From NCBI GenBank assembly GCA_963701955.1, contig OY969694.1:2728001-2792000 (forward strand): a DNA stretch of 64,000 bases. The letters run 5' to 3'. The notes beneath the pieces are model-generated. The model did no database searches. It saw only the letters and a list, made by a program, of their open reading frames with translations, and was not told where the DNA came from. Shown one piece after another: positions 1 through 9,506 of the stretch. The stretch is from Bog-473 sp963701955 (lineage in GTDB: Bacteria; Actinomycetota; Acidimicrobiia; Acidimicrobiales; RAAP-2). Position 1 is the first letter of the stretch. The number at the start of each line of letters is the position of its first letter. A program made the translations under genes and the position numbers.

Positions 1-473
1 GGGGTCATTTTGAAGGCCATGCCGCTACTGGCCCAACCGCATGCCATGTCGTACCCACCGACGTCGGCCATCGGGCCTTCGGGACCCCAGCCCGTGCCGC
101 GCACGTAGATGATGTCGGGGTTGATGGCCCGGATGTCGTCGACGTCGATGCGCAGCTTGGCGCGGATGGGCGCCAGGTTCGATGTCACGAAGACGTCCGC
201 GGTGCGGACGATGGCGGCCAGGGCGTCGCGCCCGCCGTCGGTGGTCAGGTCACAGGTGACGCTGCGCTTGCCCCGATTGGGGATCTCGATGAAGGGGTTG
301 GGCCCGCCCCCGCCGAGGTTGAGCATGTTGAGCAGCGCCCGCTGCGGGTCCCCGTTGGGCGGCTCGACCTTGATGACGTCGGCCCCGAGGTCGGCGAGCA
401 CGGCGCCGGCGGCCGGGACGAAGGTCCAGTTGGCCACCTCGACGACGCGCACTCCCTGCAACGGGCCAGCCAT
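1..473 (-). CDS. CaiB/BaiF family (type III) CoA-transferase, cut by window edge
   Basis: About 157 N-terminal residues are visible; the rest lies beyond the left edge. The protein opens MAGPLQGVRVVEVANWTF, the usual start of a family III CoA-transferase, followed by the VLADLGADVIKVEPP segment and the NRGKRSV segment that are near-universal in this family. Such enzymes move CoA between a donor thioester and a free carboxylic acid through an aspartyl-CoA intermediate. The catalytic Asp region (around residue 165-170) is not reached. The ATG at 473 is chosen because the conserved N-terminus begins right there. A copy of the window-wide AT-rich motif lies about 36-50 bases upstream (510-524), so the gene probably belongs to that regulon. 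The frame is unbroken over the visible part. Its acyl substrate cannot be told. Confidence 0.85.
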   Translation of the reverse strand, partial: MAGPLQGVRVVEVANWTFVPAAGAVLADLGADVIKVEPPNGDPQRALLNMLNLGGGGPNPFIEIPNRGKRSVTCDLTTDGGRDALAAIVRTADVFVTSNLAPIRAKLRIDVDDIRAINPDIIYVRGTGWGPEGPMADVGGYDMACGWASSGMAFKMT

Positions 474-508
474 GATGCTGCCCCGATCTGCTCTCTGCCG
501 TCGAGAGA

Positions 509-526
509 TGGGTACACCCTATTTCC
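509..526 (-). promoter_or_regulatory. Copy A of the window-wide AT-rich motif, upstream of CaiB
   Basis: On the minus strand this reads AAATAGGGTGTACCCA. It aligns with AAATAGGGTATACTCTTT upstream of the P450 gene and ends 37 bases before the CaiB start codon. The GGGT-GT-ACCC core is a small dyad. It is either an operator or a -10 element (TGTACC) with conserved flanks. Confidence 0.45.
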
Positions 527-592
527 GGCCGGGGATCAGGCCAGCCCGGCTCGGCCGGGCGACCTCGTTCGAGCCCTCGGTCGAAGGGGTCG

Positions 593-1009
593 TCACTCAG
601 ATAGGGCGAGACGGCGATGCACGTCGAGGGAGCGGGCCAGGTCCTCGGGGCGGTCGTCGACGAAGACAGCTGCGGCGACGTCTGCGGGGAGGTGTCGTGG
701 TCCGGTAGCAGCCGTCGGCATCCCGACCGTCCTTGGCGAAGAAGGCGTCGACGAGGCGTCCACGCCGAGCTCCTCGGCGCGGACCCGTGCATAGGCGTCG
801 CCGCCCGCGCTCCAGAGGATCGACCCGCCGGCCCTCCGCGGCGAGGTGCTCGAGGATGGCGCGGGCGCGCTGGGCGCAACGACGTGCCCGTGAGGGAGTC
901 GATCAGGCAGCCGTCGACGTCGAAGATCCAGCACTCGGGCCGGGGCGGTTGGCGAGGCGCGAGGCGGAGGACGGGTCGGATCGTCGCTGGCCAGGCGATC
1001 GGCGGGCAT
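593..1009 (-). CDS. HAD-superfamily hydrolase, frameshifted
   Basis: The haloacid-dehalogenase motif I (WIFDVDGCLIDSLTG) can be read about 30 codons in, but in a different frame from the ATG at 1009, so at least one indel lies near 930-980. A second motif-like stretch, FVDDRPEDLARSLD, lies near the C-terminus and resembles HAD motif IV and its following helix. With the frames rejoined the protein is about 138 residues, which is short for the superfamily and implies a minimal or no cap domain. HAD enzymes use the first Asp of DxD as nucleophile, most often to hydrolyse phosphate esters; the substrate here is unknown. The gene diverges from the acyl-CoA ligase at 1031 across copy B of the shared motif. 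The start at 1009 is tentative because of the frameshift. Confidence 0.55.
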   Translation of the reverse strand: MPADRLASDDPTRPPPRASPTAPARVLDLRRRRLPDRLPHGHVVAPSAPAPSSSTSPRRAGGSILWSAGGDAYARVRAEELGVDASSTPSSPRTVGMPTAATGPRHLPADVAAAVFVDDRPEDLARSLDVHRRLALSE

Positions 1010-1010
1010 T

Positions 1011-1027
1011 ATTGGTATACTCTATTC
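1011..1027. promoter_or_regulatory. Copy B of the shared motif, between HAD gene and acyl-CoA ligase
   Basis: The plus strand reads TTGGTATACTCTATTC. TATACT at 1016-1021 would serve as a -10 box, and the ATG of the ligase begins nine bases after it, so transcription would start at or very close to the start codon (leaderless or nearly so). The same dyad faces the HAD gene on the other strand. Confidence 0.5.
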
Positions 1028-1030
1028 GCC

Positions 1031-2612
1031 ATGCAACACCCTTGGGATCGGCGGCTGGGATTCTGGTATCATCGCCGAGGAATATCCCGGATCAGCCGGC
1101 GGTCGTGGCGTGCCCGTCGGGCGTGACGCTGACCTTTGCGGAGCTGGCGGGACGGGCCCACCAGCTCGTGCACGGGCTGCGGGCGCGGGGGCTCGGTGCC
1201 GGCGACATCTTCGCCTACGCGCTGCCGAACGACGTCGACATGCTCGTGGTGGCAGCTGGCGGCGCAGGAGGGCGGGTTCGCCTCCATCGCGCTGAATCCG
1301 GCGCTCTCGGGCGCCGAGGTCCGGCAGATTGTGGATCACTCGGGAGCGGTGGCCGTGGTCCTGCACCACGACTTCGCGGACCGGGCGGACCAGCTGTCGG
1401 GGACCGGGTCGGTCGCGCTCCGCGTCTCGGTCGGGGGCGACATCCCCGGCTTCACGAGCGAACGAGGAGCTGGTCGACGGCCAGCCGACGACGGAGCCGG
1501 CGGACCGCGTGCTGGGCCTCCCCATCAACTACTCGTCGGGCACGACCGGTCAGCCCAAAGCGGTCGATCCGGCCGCGCTCGCGCGCCGTCGACCCGTCGG
1601 TGGCCGCCGATCGGCGCCAAGACGTTCGGCCACGCCTTCCAGTTCCAGCCGCTCGACGGGGGTGCACCTCGTTTCGGCGGGCATGCACCACGGGGGCTGC
1701 CAGGGCTTCTATCTCGGCGCGCTCAACGTCGGCCAGGCGGTGGCGATCCTCGGGAAGTTCGACCCCGAGGCGACGCTCGACGCCATCGCGCGCGCACCGC
1801 GTCACCACCGCGTACATGGTCCCGACGCAGTTCGTCCGGTTACTCCGGCTGCCCCAGGATGTGAAGGACCGCTACGACGTCTCGAGCCTGGAGGTCGTCG
1901 TCCACTCGGCCGCGCCGTGCCCGCTCGAGGTCAAGAAGCAGATGATGGAGTGGTGGGGGCCCGTCATCTGGGAGACGTACGGCGGCATGGAGGGCGCGGC
2001 CACCATCGCCAAGCCGCTACCGCTGGCTGGAGAAGCCGGGCACGGTCGGGCGGTCCGTCGCCGGCATGAAGGTCAGGATCCTGAGCGAGGACGGCGACGA
2101 GCTGCCCGCGCGGTCAGGTGGGTGACGTGTATCTCGAGCCGGAGCGGGGTGCCACGTTCGCCTACAAGGACGATCCCGAGCTCACGGCGTCGGTCAGCCG
2201 GGGCAAGGCCTTCACGCTCGGCGACGTCGGCTACATGGACGAGGACGGCTATCTCTTCATCCTCGACCGGGCCAAGGACATGATCATCAGCGGTGGGGTG
2301 AACATCTATCCGGCCGAGATCGAGGGCGTGCTCTGTCCGAGCATCCGGCGGTGGGCGACGTCGCGGTCATCGGCGTGCCCGACCCGGAATGGGGCGAGCA
2401 GGTCAAGGCGGTCGTCGAGGCTGGTCGACGGTGCACAGCCCGGCTGACGAGCTGGCGGCGGAGCTGATCGGGTTCTGTCGAGAACGCTGGCGCGCTACAA
2501 GTGCCCGCGCAGCGTGGACTTCCGGGACCACCTGCCCCGGACCGACGGCGGGAAGCTGTACAAGCGGCTGTTGCGCGACGAGTACTGGGCCTCGGCGGAG
2601 CGCAGGGTCTGA
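1031..2612 (+). CDS. Acyl-CoA synthetase (AMP-forming, FadD-like), multiply frameshifted
   Basis: This enzyme activates a carboxylic acid to its CoA ester through an acyl-adenylate. Pieces in alternating frames reconstruct a protein of about 525 residues: an N-terminal LTFAELAGRAHQLVHGL segment, the AMP-binding P-loop YSSGTTGQPKAV near 1530-1560, the ETYGGMEGAA adenine-binding region near 1970, the GDVGYMDEDGYLFILDR hinge motif near 2220-2270, IISGGVNIYPAEIE, and the catalytic-lysine motif GGKLYKRLLRDEYWAS at the end. At least seven indels are needed, probably sequencing errors because every domain motif survives. It is followed after 25 bases by an acyl-CoA dehydrogenase pair, so it likely feeds them. 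It resembles the ligase at 33739-35305, including the shared C-terminal LYK...YWAS. The exact start is uncertain; ATG 1031 sits just after the promoter-like motif. Confidence 0.85.
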
Positions 2613-2637
2613 TGGACCCGGTCAGGGATCCCTAACC

Positions 2638-3804
2638 GTGGACTTCGGGTTCGGCGAGGATCAGGACCTGTTGCGCGCCACCACGCGCCGCTTCCTTTCC
2701 GAGCATCAGTCGCTGGCGGACGTGCGGCGATCGCTCGAAGAGCCCGACGTCTTCGACGCCGCGCCTCTGGCGCCAGGGCGCCGCGCTCGGGATGGACCGC
2801 CATGCTGATCCCGGCCGAGCTCGGGGGAGGCAGCGTCACCGATCAGCCGCTGGTCGACCTGGTCGTCCTGGCCGAGGAGCTCGGCCGGACGCTGCATCCC
2901 GGCCCGTTCGTCCCCTGCAACGTGGTCGCCGGCGCCATTGCCCGCTTCGGCACCGAGATCCAGGCCGCGCGAATTCCTGCCCGGCCTGGCCAGTGGCGAA
3001 GCGACGGCGGCCTGGTGCCTCAGCGGCGACGGGTCGCCCGGGCCCGGCTCGGTCGAGGTGCGGGCCGTCCCGGCGGGCGACGGCGGCTGGCGGCTCGACG
3101 GGGTGGCGCGCTACGTGCAGGCGGCCGAGAACGCCTCGCTGCTCCTGGTGCTCGCGACGGAACCCAACGGTGCGGTCAGCTCGTTCCTCGCCACGCGCCG
3201 AGTCCCGGTCTGTCGGCGCGGACGCTGTCGGGGCTCGATGTGACGCGGCGCTTCGCCGAGGTCCGGTTCGAGGGTGTGGCGGTTCAGTCCGCCCACCAAC
3301 TGTCCGGCGGACGCGACGTGGTGGAGTACTGCGTCGCACTCGCCACCGTCTTGCAGGCGGCCGAGTCCGTCGGCGCGGCGGACGTCCTGTTCGAAGCCAC
3401 GGTGGAGTACCTCAAGAAGCGGGTGCAGTTCGGCCGGACGATCGGGAGCTTTCAGGCGATCAAGCACCGCCTTGCCGACCTGCTCATGCAGCTCGAGGCC
3501 ATGCGAGCGGCGGCGCACTATGCGGCCCTTGCCCTGGGTGACCGCCTGGACGACGCGGCAGAGGCGGTCGCCACCGCGGGGCGTACGTCGACGACACGTT
3601 CGCCTTCATATGTCGGTGAGGCGCTGCAGCTGCACGGCGGCATCGGCTTCACCTGGGAGCACGACGTCCATCTCTTTACTCGCCGGGCCAAGGTCGAACC
3701 AGGTCCTCTATGGCGACGGGGCGTGGCACCGCGAGCGGCTCGTGCATCTGCCGCGAGGACGCAGCGGCGGGATCGGGGCAGGAGGGTTGATGACATGGAC
3801 GTGA
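2638..3804 (+). CDS. Acyl-CoA dehydrogenase, small-subunit type (first of a split pair), frameshifted
   Basis: The GTG start gives VDFGFGEDQDLLRATTRRFL, the usual opening of acyl-CoA dehydrogenases. The middle shows ALGWTAMLIPAELGG, and the C-terminal FAD/CoA domain shows RVQFGRTIGSFQAIKHRLAD and LQLHGGIGFTWEHDVHL. About four indels interrupt it (near 2770, 2970, 3200 and 3580-3690). It ends by overlapping the start of the next dehydrogenase (ATG at 3795). In actinobacterial steroid side-chain degradation, adjacent overlapping acyl-CoA dehydrogenase genes of this kind (FadE28/FadE29, ChsE1/ChsE2) form obligate alpha2beta2 heterotetramers in which each subunit gives half an active site. This subunit looks like the weaker-motif partner. 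The exact stop depends on the last indel; 3804 is the stop in the best frame. Confidence 0.8.
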
Positions 3805-5018
3805 CCGTTCCCGCCATTCCCGACGGCTACGACGACTACCGGACGACGTTGCGCGCGTTCATTGCGGCGCACAAGCCGGCGTTGACCTGGAAGCAGCGCA
3901 CCGGGGTGCGTGTGCCCGACCGCGCCGATGACGTCGCCCTGCTGCGGCGGTACGTCCGTGCCCTCGACGAGGCCGGGTACCGGCTGGACCGTTTCTCCGT
4001 GGCGACCGCACGGAGCGATCCGTACGAGCAACGGATTCTGGAACAGGAGCTCGGCGCGGCCGGTGTCCCGTACGTGCTCGGCAACCCGCTCGTGGCGGGC
4101 GCGCTCAAGCACTTCGGCACGGACGAGCAACGCGCCACCTACCTCCCCGCCATGGCGCGGCGGCGAGCACATCTGGACCCAGCTCTTCAGCGAGCCCGAT
4201 GCCGGCAGCGACCTGACGTCGTTGCAGACACGCGCCACGCGCGACGGCGACGAGTACGTCGTGATCGGGCAAAAGGTGTGGAGCACGTGGGCCCAGTGGG
4301 CCGACTTCGGCTACCTGCTCGCCCGCACCGAGCCGGTCGAGGGCGCGGGCGGCATCACCGCGTTCATCCTCGACATGCGCAGCCCCGGCGTCGACGTCCG
4401 CCCGCTCCGGGAAATGACCGGCACGACCGACTTCAACGAGGTCTTCTTCGACGAGGTGCGGATTCCCGCCGCCAACATCATCGGCGCTCCCGGCGAGGGC
4501 TGGCGGGTCGCCGGTGCCAGCCTGGCCGAGGAGCGCACGGGTGTGGGTCGGCGCCGGAGGCGGGGGTGGGAACGACCCGCGGCAGCGGCTGGTCGGCCTG
4601 GTCGCGCGCACCAGGCGCCAGGGCCGGCCGGCCATCGAGGACGGAGCGGTGCGTCAGCAGATCGGGGACCTGGCGGCCCGGTCCCGCATCCAGCGCCACC
4701 TGGGGCAACGCATGGCGACCAAGGCGGCGAAAGGCCAGATCACGCCGGCCGACGCCCCGATCGCCAAGATCTGGTTCAGCGAGCTCAACCTCGAGACGAC
4801 CGAGGCTGCCCTGGCCTTACTGGGCTCCCGCTCCATGGCGGTTGAGGGCGACGAGCTCGGCGGAGGAGGATGGGCGCTGGCAGGACGCCTTCCTTTACGC
4901 TCGTGCCTGGACCATTGCAGGAGGATCGAACGAGATCATGCGCAACCTGATTGCCGAGCGGGGACTGGGCCTGCCCCGGGAGCCCCGCGGGCCGTCGTCG
5001 TCCCCGTCCCAGTCGTGA
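3795..5018 (+). CDS. Acyl-CoA dehydrogenase, second of a split pair, frameshifted
   Basis: This FAD-dependent enzyme introduces an alpha,beta double bond into an acyl-CoA. Visible family features are TQLFSEPDAGSDLTSLQTRA, GQKVWSTWAQWADFGYLL, the TDFNEVFFDEVRIPA segment, and the C-terminal IAGGSNEIMRNLIAERGLGLPRE, which marks the CoA-binding end. Indels near 4150, 4550 and 4850 break the frame. The start ATG at 3795 lies inside the last codons of the upstream dehydrogenase, and its TGA at 5016-5018 overlaps the GTG of the downstream hydrolase, so three genes are translationally coupled. The tandem arrangement suggests a heteromeric enzyme like ChsE1-ChsE2. Whether the substrate is a sterol side chain or another branched acid cannot be told from sequence. 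Confidence 0.85.
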   Translation: MDVTVPAIPDGYDDYRTTLRAFIAAHKPALTWKQRTGVRVPDRADDVALLRRYVRALDEAGYRLDRFSVATARSDPYEQRILEQELGAAGVPYVLGNPLVAGALKHFGTDEQRATYLPAMARRRAHLDPALQRARCRQRPDVVADTRHARRRRVRRDRAKGVEHVGPVGRLRLPARPHRAGRGRGRHHRVHPRHAQPRRRRPPAPGNDRHDRLQRGLLRRGADSRRQHHRRSRRGLAGRRCQPGRGAHGCGSAPEAGVGTTRGSGWSAWSRAPGARAGRPSRTERCVSRSGTWRPGPASSATWGNAWRPRRRKARSRRPTPRSPRSGSASSTSRRPRLPWPYWAPAPWRLRATSSAEEDGRWQDAFLYARAWTIAGGSNEIMRNLIAERGLGLPREPRGPSSSPSQS

Positions 5019-6115
5019 CCGAGACGTCGCGTCACGAACACACGCATTCGCATCCGCCCCAGGGCCCACCGCATGCCCAGCGGGCGCGGGGCGCCGCCGC
5101 GGCCAACGATCCCTTCCCCGGCGTCGAGAAGGTCCGGGACGGGCTGTGGAGCATTCCGGTGCCGCTCCCGAACAACTCGTTGCGCTACGTGCTGGTCTAC
5201 GTCTTCGAGACGGACCGCGGCCCGTACCTGATCGACGCCGGCTGGAACACCGATGATGCCTTCGGCGCGCTGTCGGCCGGCATGAAGGAGGTGGGGTGCG
5301 ACATCGCGGACGTCCAGGGCGTGATGGTGACCCACATCCACCCCGATCACTATGGGCTGGCCGGACGCATCCGGGAGGCCTCCGGCGCGTGGATCTCGCT
5401 GCACCCGGCCGACGCCGAGCTCATTCACGACCGTTACGACGAGCCCGACGACCTCTTGGACCGGGTGGCTGCCGCCCTGCGGCGCATGGGCGCGCCGGCC
5501 GAGGAGCTCGAGCCGCTGCAGAACGCCGCCATGCCGGTGCGGCAGCTGGTCGATGCCGTCGTACCCGACATCCTCTTCGAGGACGGGGCGCGGCCAGAGG
5601 TGCCCGGATGGGACCTGACCGCCATTTGGACGCCGGGGCACTCGCCGGGCCACCTGTGCTTCTACGAAGCGACCAAGGAGCTCATGCTCTCGGGCGACCA
5701 TGTCCTGCCGCGTATCACGCCGAACATCCCGTACCATCCTCAAGCCGGTGCCAACCCGCTGGGGGACTACCTGGCGTCACTCGACAAGCTCGAGCCCTAC
5801 GTCGTCAACGAGGTGCTGCCGGCTCACGAGTACCGCTTCGACGACCTGCACACCCGTCTGGAGGAGCTGCGCCAGCACCACCGGGAGCGCTTCGGCGAGG
5901 TCGTTGCCATTCTGCGCGAGGGGCCGCAAAGCGCCTGGCACGTGGCGCAGCACATGAAGTGGTCACGTGCCTGGGACGACATCGCCGGGTTCATGCGCCG
6001 GGCCGCAGTCGGCGAGGCCGTCTCGCACCTGCGCGTGCTGGAGATCGACGGCGTGGTGCAGGTCGAGGACGGCGAGCCGGCACTGTGGTCACTGACGGAG
6101 CACGCCACGCCCTGA
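5015..6115 (+). CDS. Metallo-beta-lactamase-fold hydrolase
   Basis: The GTG start overlaps the previous stop (GTGA), giving 366 residues in one unbroken frame. The Zn-binding HxHxDH motif is THIHPDHYGLAG (about residues 108-119), followed by GHSPGHLCFYE and the distal LPAHEYRFDD histidine, as in glyoxalase-II-like hydrolases. The first 30 residues are His-rich (RHEHTHSHPPQGPPHAQ), which is unusual and may bind metal or be disordered. The C-terminal 100 residues (helical, ending in VVQVEDGEPALWSL) resemble the winged-helix-like tail found in LACTB2-type members. It is the third gene of a coupled ligase-dehydrogenase-dehydrogenase-hydrolase unit, so a thioester or lactone is a reasonable substrate guess. 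The identity of the substrate is unknown. Confidence 0.88.
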   Translation: MTETSRHEHTHSHPPQGPPHAQRARGAAAANDPFPGVEKVRDGLWSIPVPLPNNSLRYVLVYVFETDRGPYLIDAGWNTDDAFGALSAGMKEVGCDIADVQGVMVTHIHPDHYGLAGRIREASGAWISLHPADAELIHDRYDEPDDLLDRVAAALRRMGAPAEELEPLQNAAMPVRQLVDAVVPDILFEDGARPEVPGWDLTAIWTPGHSPGHLCFYEATKELMLSGDHVLPRITPNIPYHPQAGANPLGDYLASLDKLEPYVVNEVLPAHEYRFDDLHTRLEELRQHHRERFGEVVAILREGPQSAWHVAQHMKWSRAWDDIAGFMRRAAVGEAVSHLRVLEIDGVVQVEDGEPALWSLTEHATP

Positions 6116-6134
6116 CGACGCGACGTCGGTGCAG

Positions 6135-6781
6135 TCAGGTCCCGGACGTCACTCCCAGCGCCCGCTCGCAGAACGATCGCACGTGGCGCGCCGCCTCGAC
6201 CCGTGAGGACGGCGTGTCCCGGGCCGCATTGAGCCCCGCCGCCGCCCAGACGACCGACTGAATCAGCGGCGCGTCAGCGGCCGGATCGGCGTCGGGGAAG
6301 GATCCGTCGGCCGCGCCCTCGGCGGAGAAGCTCCTCCAGCGGTGCCGTCAGGATCCGCGCCGCATGGCGCATCTCCTCGGCGTAGCCCTCGGCCCGCATG
6401 GCTCCGGGCAGACCCGAGCACGCTGACGCGGGCCGCCTTGACCCGATCGTGGCCGAAGCTGAGGATCTCGTCGATCCAGGCGCGCAGCGCCTCGCGTGGG
6501 GTTCGTGTGGCATCGACTTTGGCACGGAGGCGCGTCGCCACCGTGTCGGCCTCGCGGCGAAAGAGCGCGCAGAGAAGTTGATCCTTGGATTCGAAGTGGC
6601 GGTAGAACGAGCGGGTCGAGAGATCCGCCTCGTCGAGGATGTCGGCCACGGCCGCGTCGGTGTAGCCGTTGCGCTCCATGACGACGAGCGCCGCATTGAG
6701 CAGGATGCGGACCTCGTCCTCGGTCTCGAAGCGCCGGGGCCGTCCACTCCGTACCGCAGGGACGACGTCGGTCTTGCCCAC
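6135..6781 (-). CDS. TetR-family transcriptional regulator, frameshifted near C-terminus
   Basis: The N-terminal helix-turn-helix is clear: NAALVVMERNGYTDAAVADILDEADLSTRSFYRHF, the standard TetR DNA-binding domain, at about residues 25-60. The ligand domain follows (RREADTVATRLRAKV, ALRAWIDEILSFGHDR). Two indels near 6400 and 6330 shift the frame; beyond them the sequence resumes with DAPLIQSVVWAAAGLNAAR and ends SFCERALGVTSGT at 6135. A GTG at 6781 is used as start because the run GRPRRFETEDEVR follows closely. The gene sits five bases downstream of the DUF2889 gene, probably co-transcribed, and converges on the hydrolase at 6115. Its ligand and targets are not evident. It is one candidate for the factor that binds the window-wide palindrome. 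Confidence 0.85.
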
Positions 6782-6786
6782 GTCTC

Positions 6787-7801
6787 TCAGTGCGTCCGGG
6801 CGTCGGGGAGGAGGGCCGCGAGGATCGGCACTTCGGCCAGCGCGCGCAGACCCGTCGTTGAGATGGGTGCAGCAGTCGCGTGTCGCGCAGCCGTTCCAAG
6901 ACCTGCCGGCGCATGGCGCGCAGCGGCGTGCCCTCCATCCATGACGGCGTTGGGTGCCGCACCAGGGCATTCGGAGTAGGGCAGCACGCGGGGGACGGCG
7001 GTCACCGAGACGAGTGTCCCGGTCTCCGCATCTGCCGTGCCGAGGATCTCGTACTCGTGCACGACCTCTTCCTCGCCCGCAGGGTTCCAGCAGCTGTCGC
7101 GGAACATGGCGTCGATCCGGATCTCTCCGTTCTCCTCCCAGACGTCGATCCGGCGGGCCCGGCGCATGGCGATTGCGGGGTGGTCGGGGAGCTCGTGCCA
7201 GCCAACAGGGTCCGCGGGATCGACCAGGGGCCCGGGCCGTCCGGTGTTCTTGCTCACGCTCTTGAGCGTGCCGTCGAGGTTCGAGCGCGCTCGATCCCTG
7301 CTGGAAGCCCGAGCAGATGCCCGATCATGACCGGCGGTGCGGCGGCCATCCGCTCGTGGAATCCGGGGATCTCGTCCGCCCAGACGAAGAAGGCAAAGCC
7401 GGAGATCAGCGCGGCACCGGCGAGGTCGTCGAGGAGCAGGTAGCAGCGGGGTCCCCGCCTCCACTTCTTCGGGCAGCTCCTCCGCGATGGCCTTGCGGAG
7501 GTTGCCCCCGGCGCGCCGGCCGATCGAGTCGGTGCAATTCGTCGACTCCGGGCACTGCCTCGATCTGCTGGATGTCGTGTGTCGGGCCGGTGACGGCGTC
7601 GAGGTCGGTGGCGGCGAGCACGACGGGATCGCCGGCGACGGGGGTCAGGAGGTCGCGGGCACGACCGTTCAGGTGCAACTCCGTCCCCAGCCCACCGGGC
7701 CAGGACATCAGCATGGTCGAGGTGCGGCGGACGGAGCCGGGGCGCCGGGCCGGCGGCGTGGCAACGGGGTCGTTGGGGGCGGGGGCCAGGAGCGAACTCA
7801 C
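6787..7801 (-). CDS. DUF2889 family protein, frameshifted
   Basis: No function is established for this family. The recognisable features are the N-terminal SVRRTSTMLMSWPGG and LHLNGRARDLLTP, the middle VDPADPVGWHELPDHPAIAMRR, RIDAMFRDSCWNPAGEEEVVHEYE, the near-C-terminal SECPGAAPNA, and the CTHLNDGLRALAEVP block that ends DUF2889 proteins. Three or four indels (near 6860-6950, 7290 and 7530) split it; rejoined it is about 335 residues. The GTG at 7801 gives a compact N-terminus; a TTG at 7831 would add ten residues. The family is commonly seen next to beta-oxidation genes in actinobacteria, which fits here. The gene diverges from the tandem GntR regulator and precedes the TetR gene. Confidence 0.7.
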
Positions 7802-7949
7802 GGGTGACGACGACGCCGACAGTCTTCGCAAATCATGTTTTCAACTTAGTCACGCGTCGCGCACGGTCGTACCTTTTCGGACCACTCTTTTGACGAACAT
7901 GCAGGTCAAGGGGTAGGAGCGACGCAGGGGCCGCGGGTAGGCTTGGCCG

Positions 7950-9384
7950 ATGACGATGCCCGCGGCCGACCGTGACGTGCCGCGGCCCGGGGCGGACTCC
8001 AATGCCAAGCGGGCAGCCAAGGTGGCCGACCGCATCATCGAGGACGTCATGGCGATGGGCTGGCCGGTGGGGGAGGTGCTCGGGTCGGAGGCCGATCTCC
8101 TCGAGCGCTACCAGGTGAGCCGCGCCGTGTTCCGGGAGGCGGTCCGCCTGCTCGAGCACCAGCAGGTCGCCCGCACCCGCCGCGGTCCCGGCGGTGGCCT
8201 CGTCATCACCGAGCCGACGATCGGTGCGGTGATCGACGCGGTCGTCCTCTATCTGCATCGGGTGGACGCCCGGCTCGACGAGATCTTCGAGGCCCGCATC
8301 ATTCTGGAGGAGCTCGCCGCCCAGCTGGCGTCGCGAACGGACCGACGAGATGGAGCTGACCGAGCTGCGGCGCTTTGCCCACAGCGACCCGGTCGAACCC
8401 GAGCACGACCCGCGGGAGCTGCACGCGCTCGATGGCCGCCAGCAGTCACAACGCCGGTCTCGAGCTCTTCGTCGACGTCTTCAACCAGGTGGCCCAGCTC
8501 TACTCGCCCGACTGGCGGCGGCTCGGGCAGCAACGTGGAGAAGGAGGCCGTCCACGCGCACGCCATGATCGCCGAAGCCGTGATGGCAGGCGATGGCGGG
8601 CTGGCGCGGAACCGAATGCGCAAGCACCTCCAGGCCGAGGCCGAGTTCTTCCGCCGCCGCCGCTCGACCCGACAGCTGCTGCCCGACTCGGTGGTCCTCG
8701 CCGAGTCGGGCCTCGGGCAAGGGCGCCGAGACGGTCGCCCGCCACATCACCCAGACCATCGTGGCCGAGGACCTGCAGCCGGGTGACCTGGTGGGGACCG
8801 AGCCGGAGCTGATCGCGCGCGAGGGCGTGAGTCGGGCGCTGTTGCGCGAGGCGGTGCGCCTCCTGGAGCATCACCACGTGGCCCGCATGCGGCGGGGTCC
8901 CGGCGGCGGGCTCTTCGTGCTGGCGCCGAGTGCGGACGCGGTCACCGAGGTAGCCGCGATCTACCTGGCCCGGCGCGGCATGAGGCTGGACGAGCTGGCG
9001 GAGATGCGGACCGGGGTCGAGGTCGCCATCACCGACCTGGCGGCCGAGCGCATCGACGAGGCGGGCATCGGCGGCCTGCACGACGCCTTGACCCGTGAGG
9101 AGAACGCCACGGACGCCGAGCGGGTGGAGGCGGTGCACGACCTGCATGCGGCGGTGGCGGCAGCTGCTCAGAACCGGGTGCTCAACCTCGTCGCGCTGGT
9201 CCTCATCCGGCTCAGCCGCCTGCACCAGATCGAGCGCCTCGCCCCGAAAATGCAGCGCCAGATCCAAGCGGAGGTCCTCCGCACCCACACCGGGATCGCC
9301 GCTGCCGTGGCGGCCGGCGACCGCGAGCTGGCGCGCCACCGCATGCGGCGGCACCTCGAGGCCCTCGGCTCCCTGGTGCGCTGA
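7950..9384 (+). CDS. Tandem GntR/FCD-type regulator: two GntR units in one polypeptide
   Basis: Two complete FadR-subfamily units are joined head to tail in about 478 residues. Unit 1 has a winged helix near residues 20-90 (EVLGSEADLLERYQVSRAVFREAVRLLE, then ARTRRGPGGGLVI) and an all-helical FCD-like domain to about 235. Unit 2 repeats this at about 255-325 (LVGTEPELIAREGVSRALLREAVRLLE, then ARMRRGPGGGLFVL) and an FCD-like domain to the end. The two winged helices share most residues, so this looks like an internal duplication. Indels near 8340, 8445, 8520 and 8710 shift the frame, but no stop separates the units. One chain carrying two DNA-recognition helices could act as a built-in pseudo-dimer. 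The gene is divergent from DUF2889 and followed by a GC-rich hairpin. Confidence 0.85.
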
Positions 9385-9385
9385 C

Positions 9386-9400
9386 CGGCCCGTCGGGCCG
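9386..9400 (+). terminator. Possible intrinsic terminator after the GntR gene
   Basis: CGGCCC-GTC-GGGCCG forms a 6-bp GC stem with a 3-base loop two bases after the stop codon. It is followed by a repetitive CGGACCGCCGGACCGCCGG tract and no T-run, so termination is plausible but unproven. Confidence 0.4.
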
Positions 9401-9446
9401 TCGGACCGCCGGACCGCCGGACGGCCGGATGGTGGATGCCCGCGGC

Positions 9447-9465
9447 TTTTAGTATCCTCTTTAGG
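9447..9465 (+). promoter_or_regulatory. Copy C of the shared motif, upstream of the double-hotdog dehydratase
   Basis: The sequence is TTTTAGTATCCTCTTTAG. TATCCT (9453-9458) fits a -10 box and the flanks match the other copies. It lies 42 bases before the ATG at 9507, which has a good AGAGGAG ribosome-binding site. Confidence 0.5.
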
Positions 9466-9506
9466 CGGAGCGGCCGATTCACCCCGGGCTGCGAAGAAGA
9501 GGAGCC

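Noticed and set aside
2638..5018. Treating each short readable fragment of broken genes as a separate small gene
   Set aside because: Neighbouring fragments in different frames join into complete, ordered family domains with normal total length, so they are one gene each with indels.
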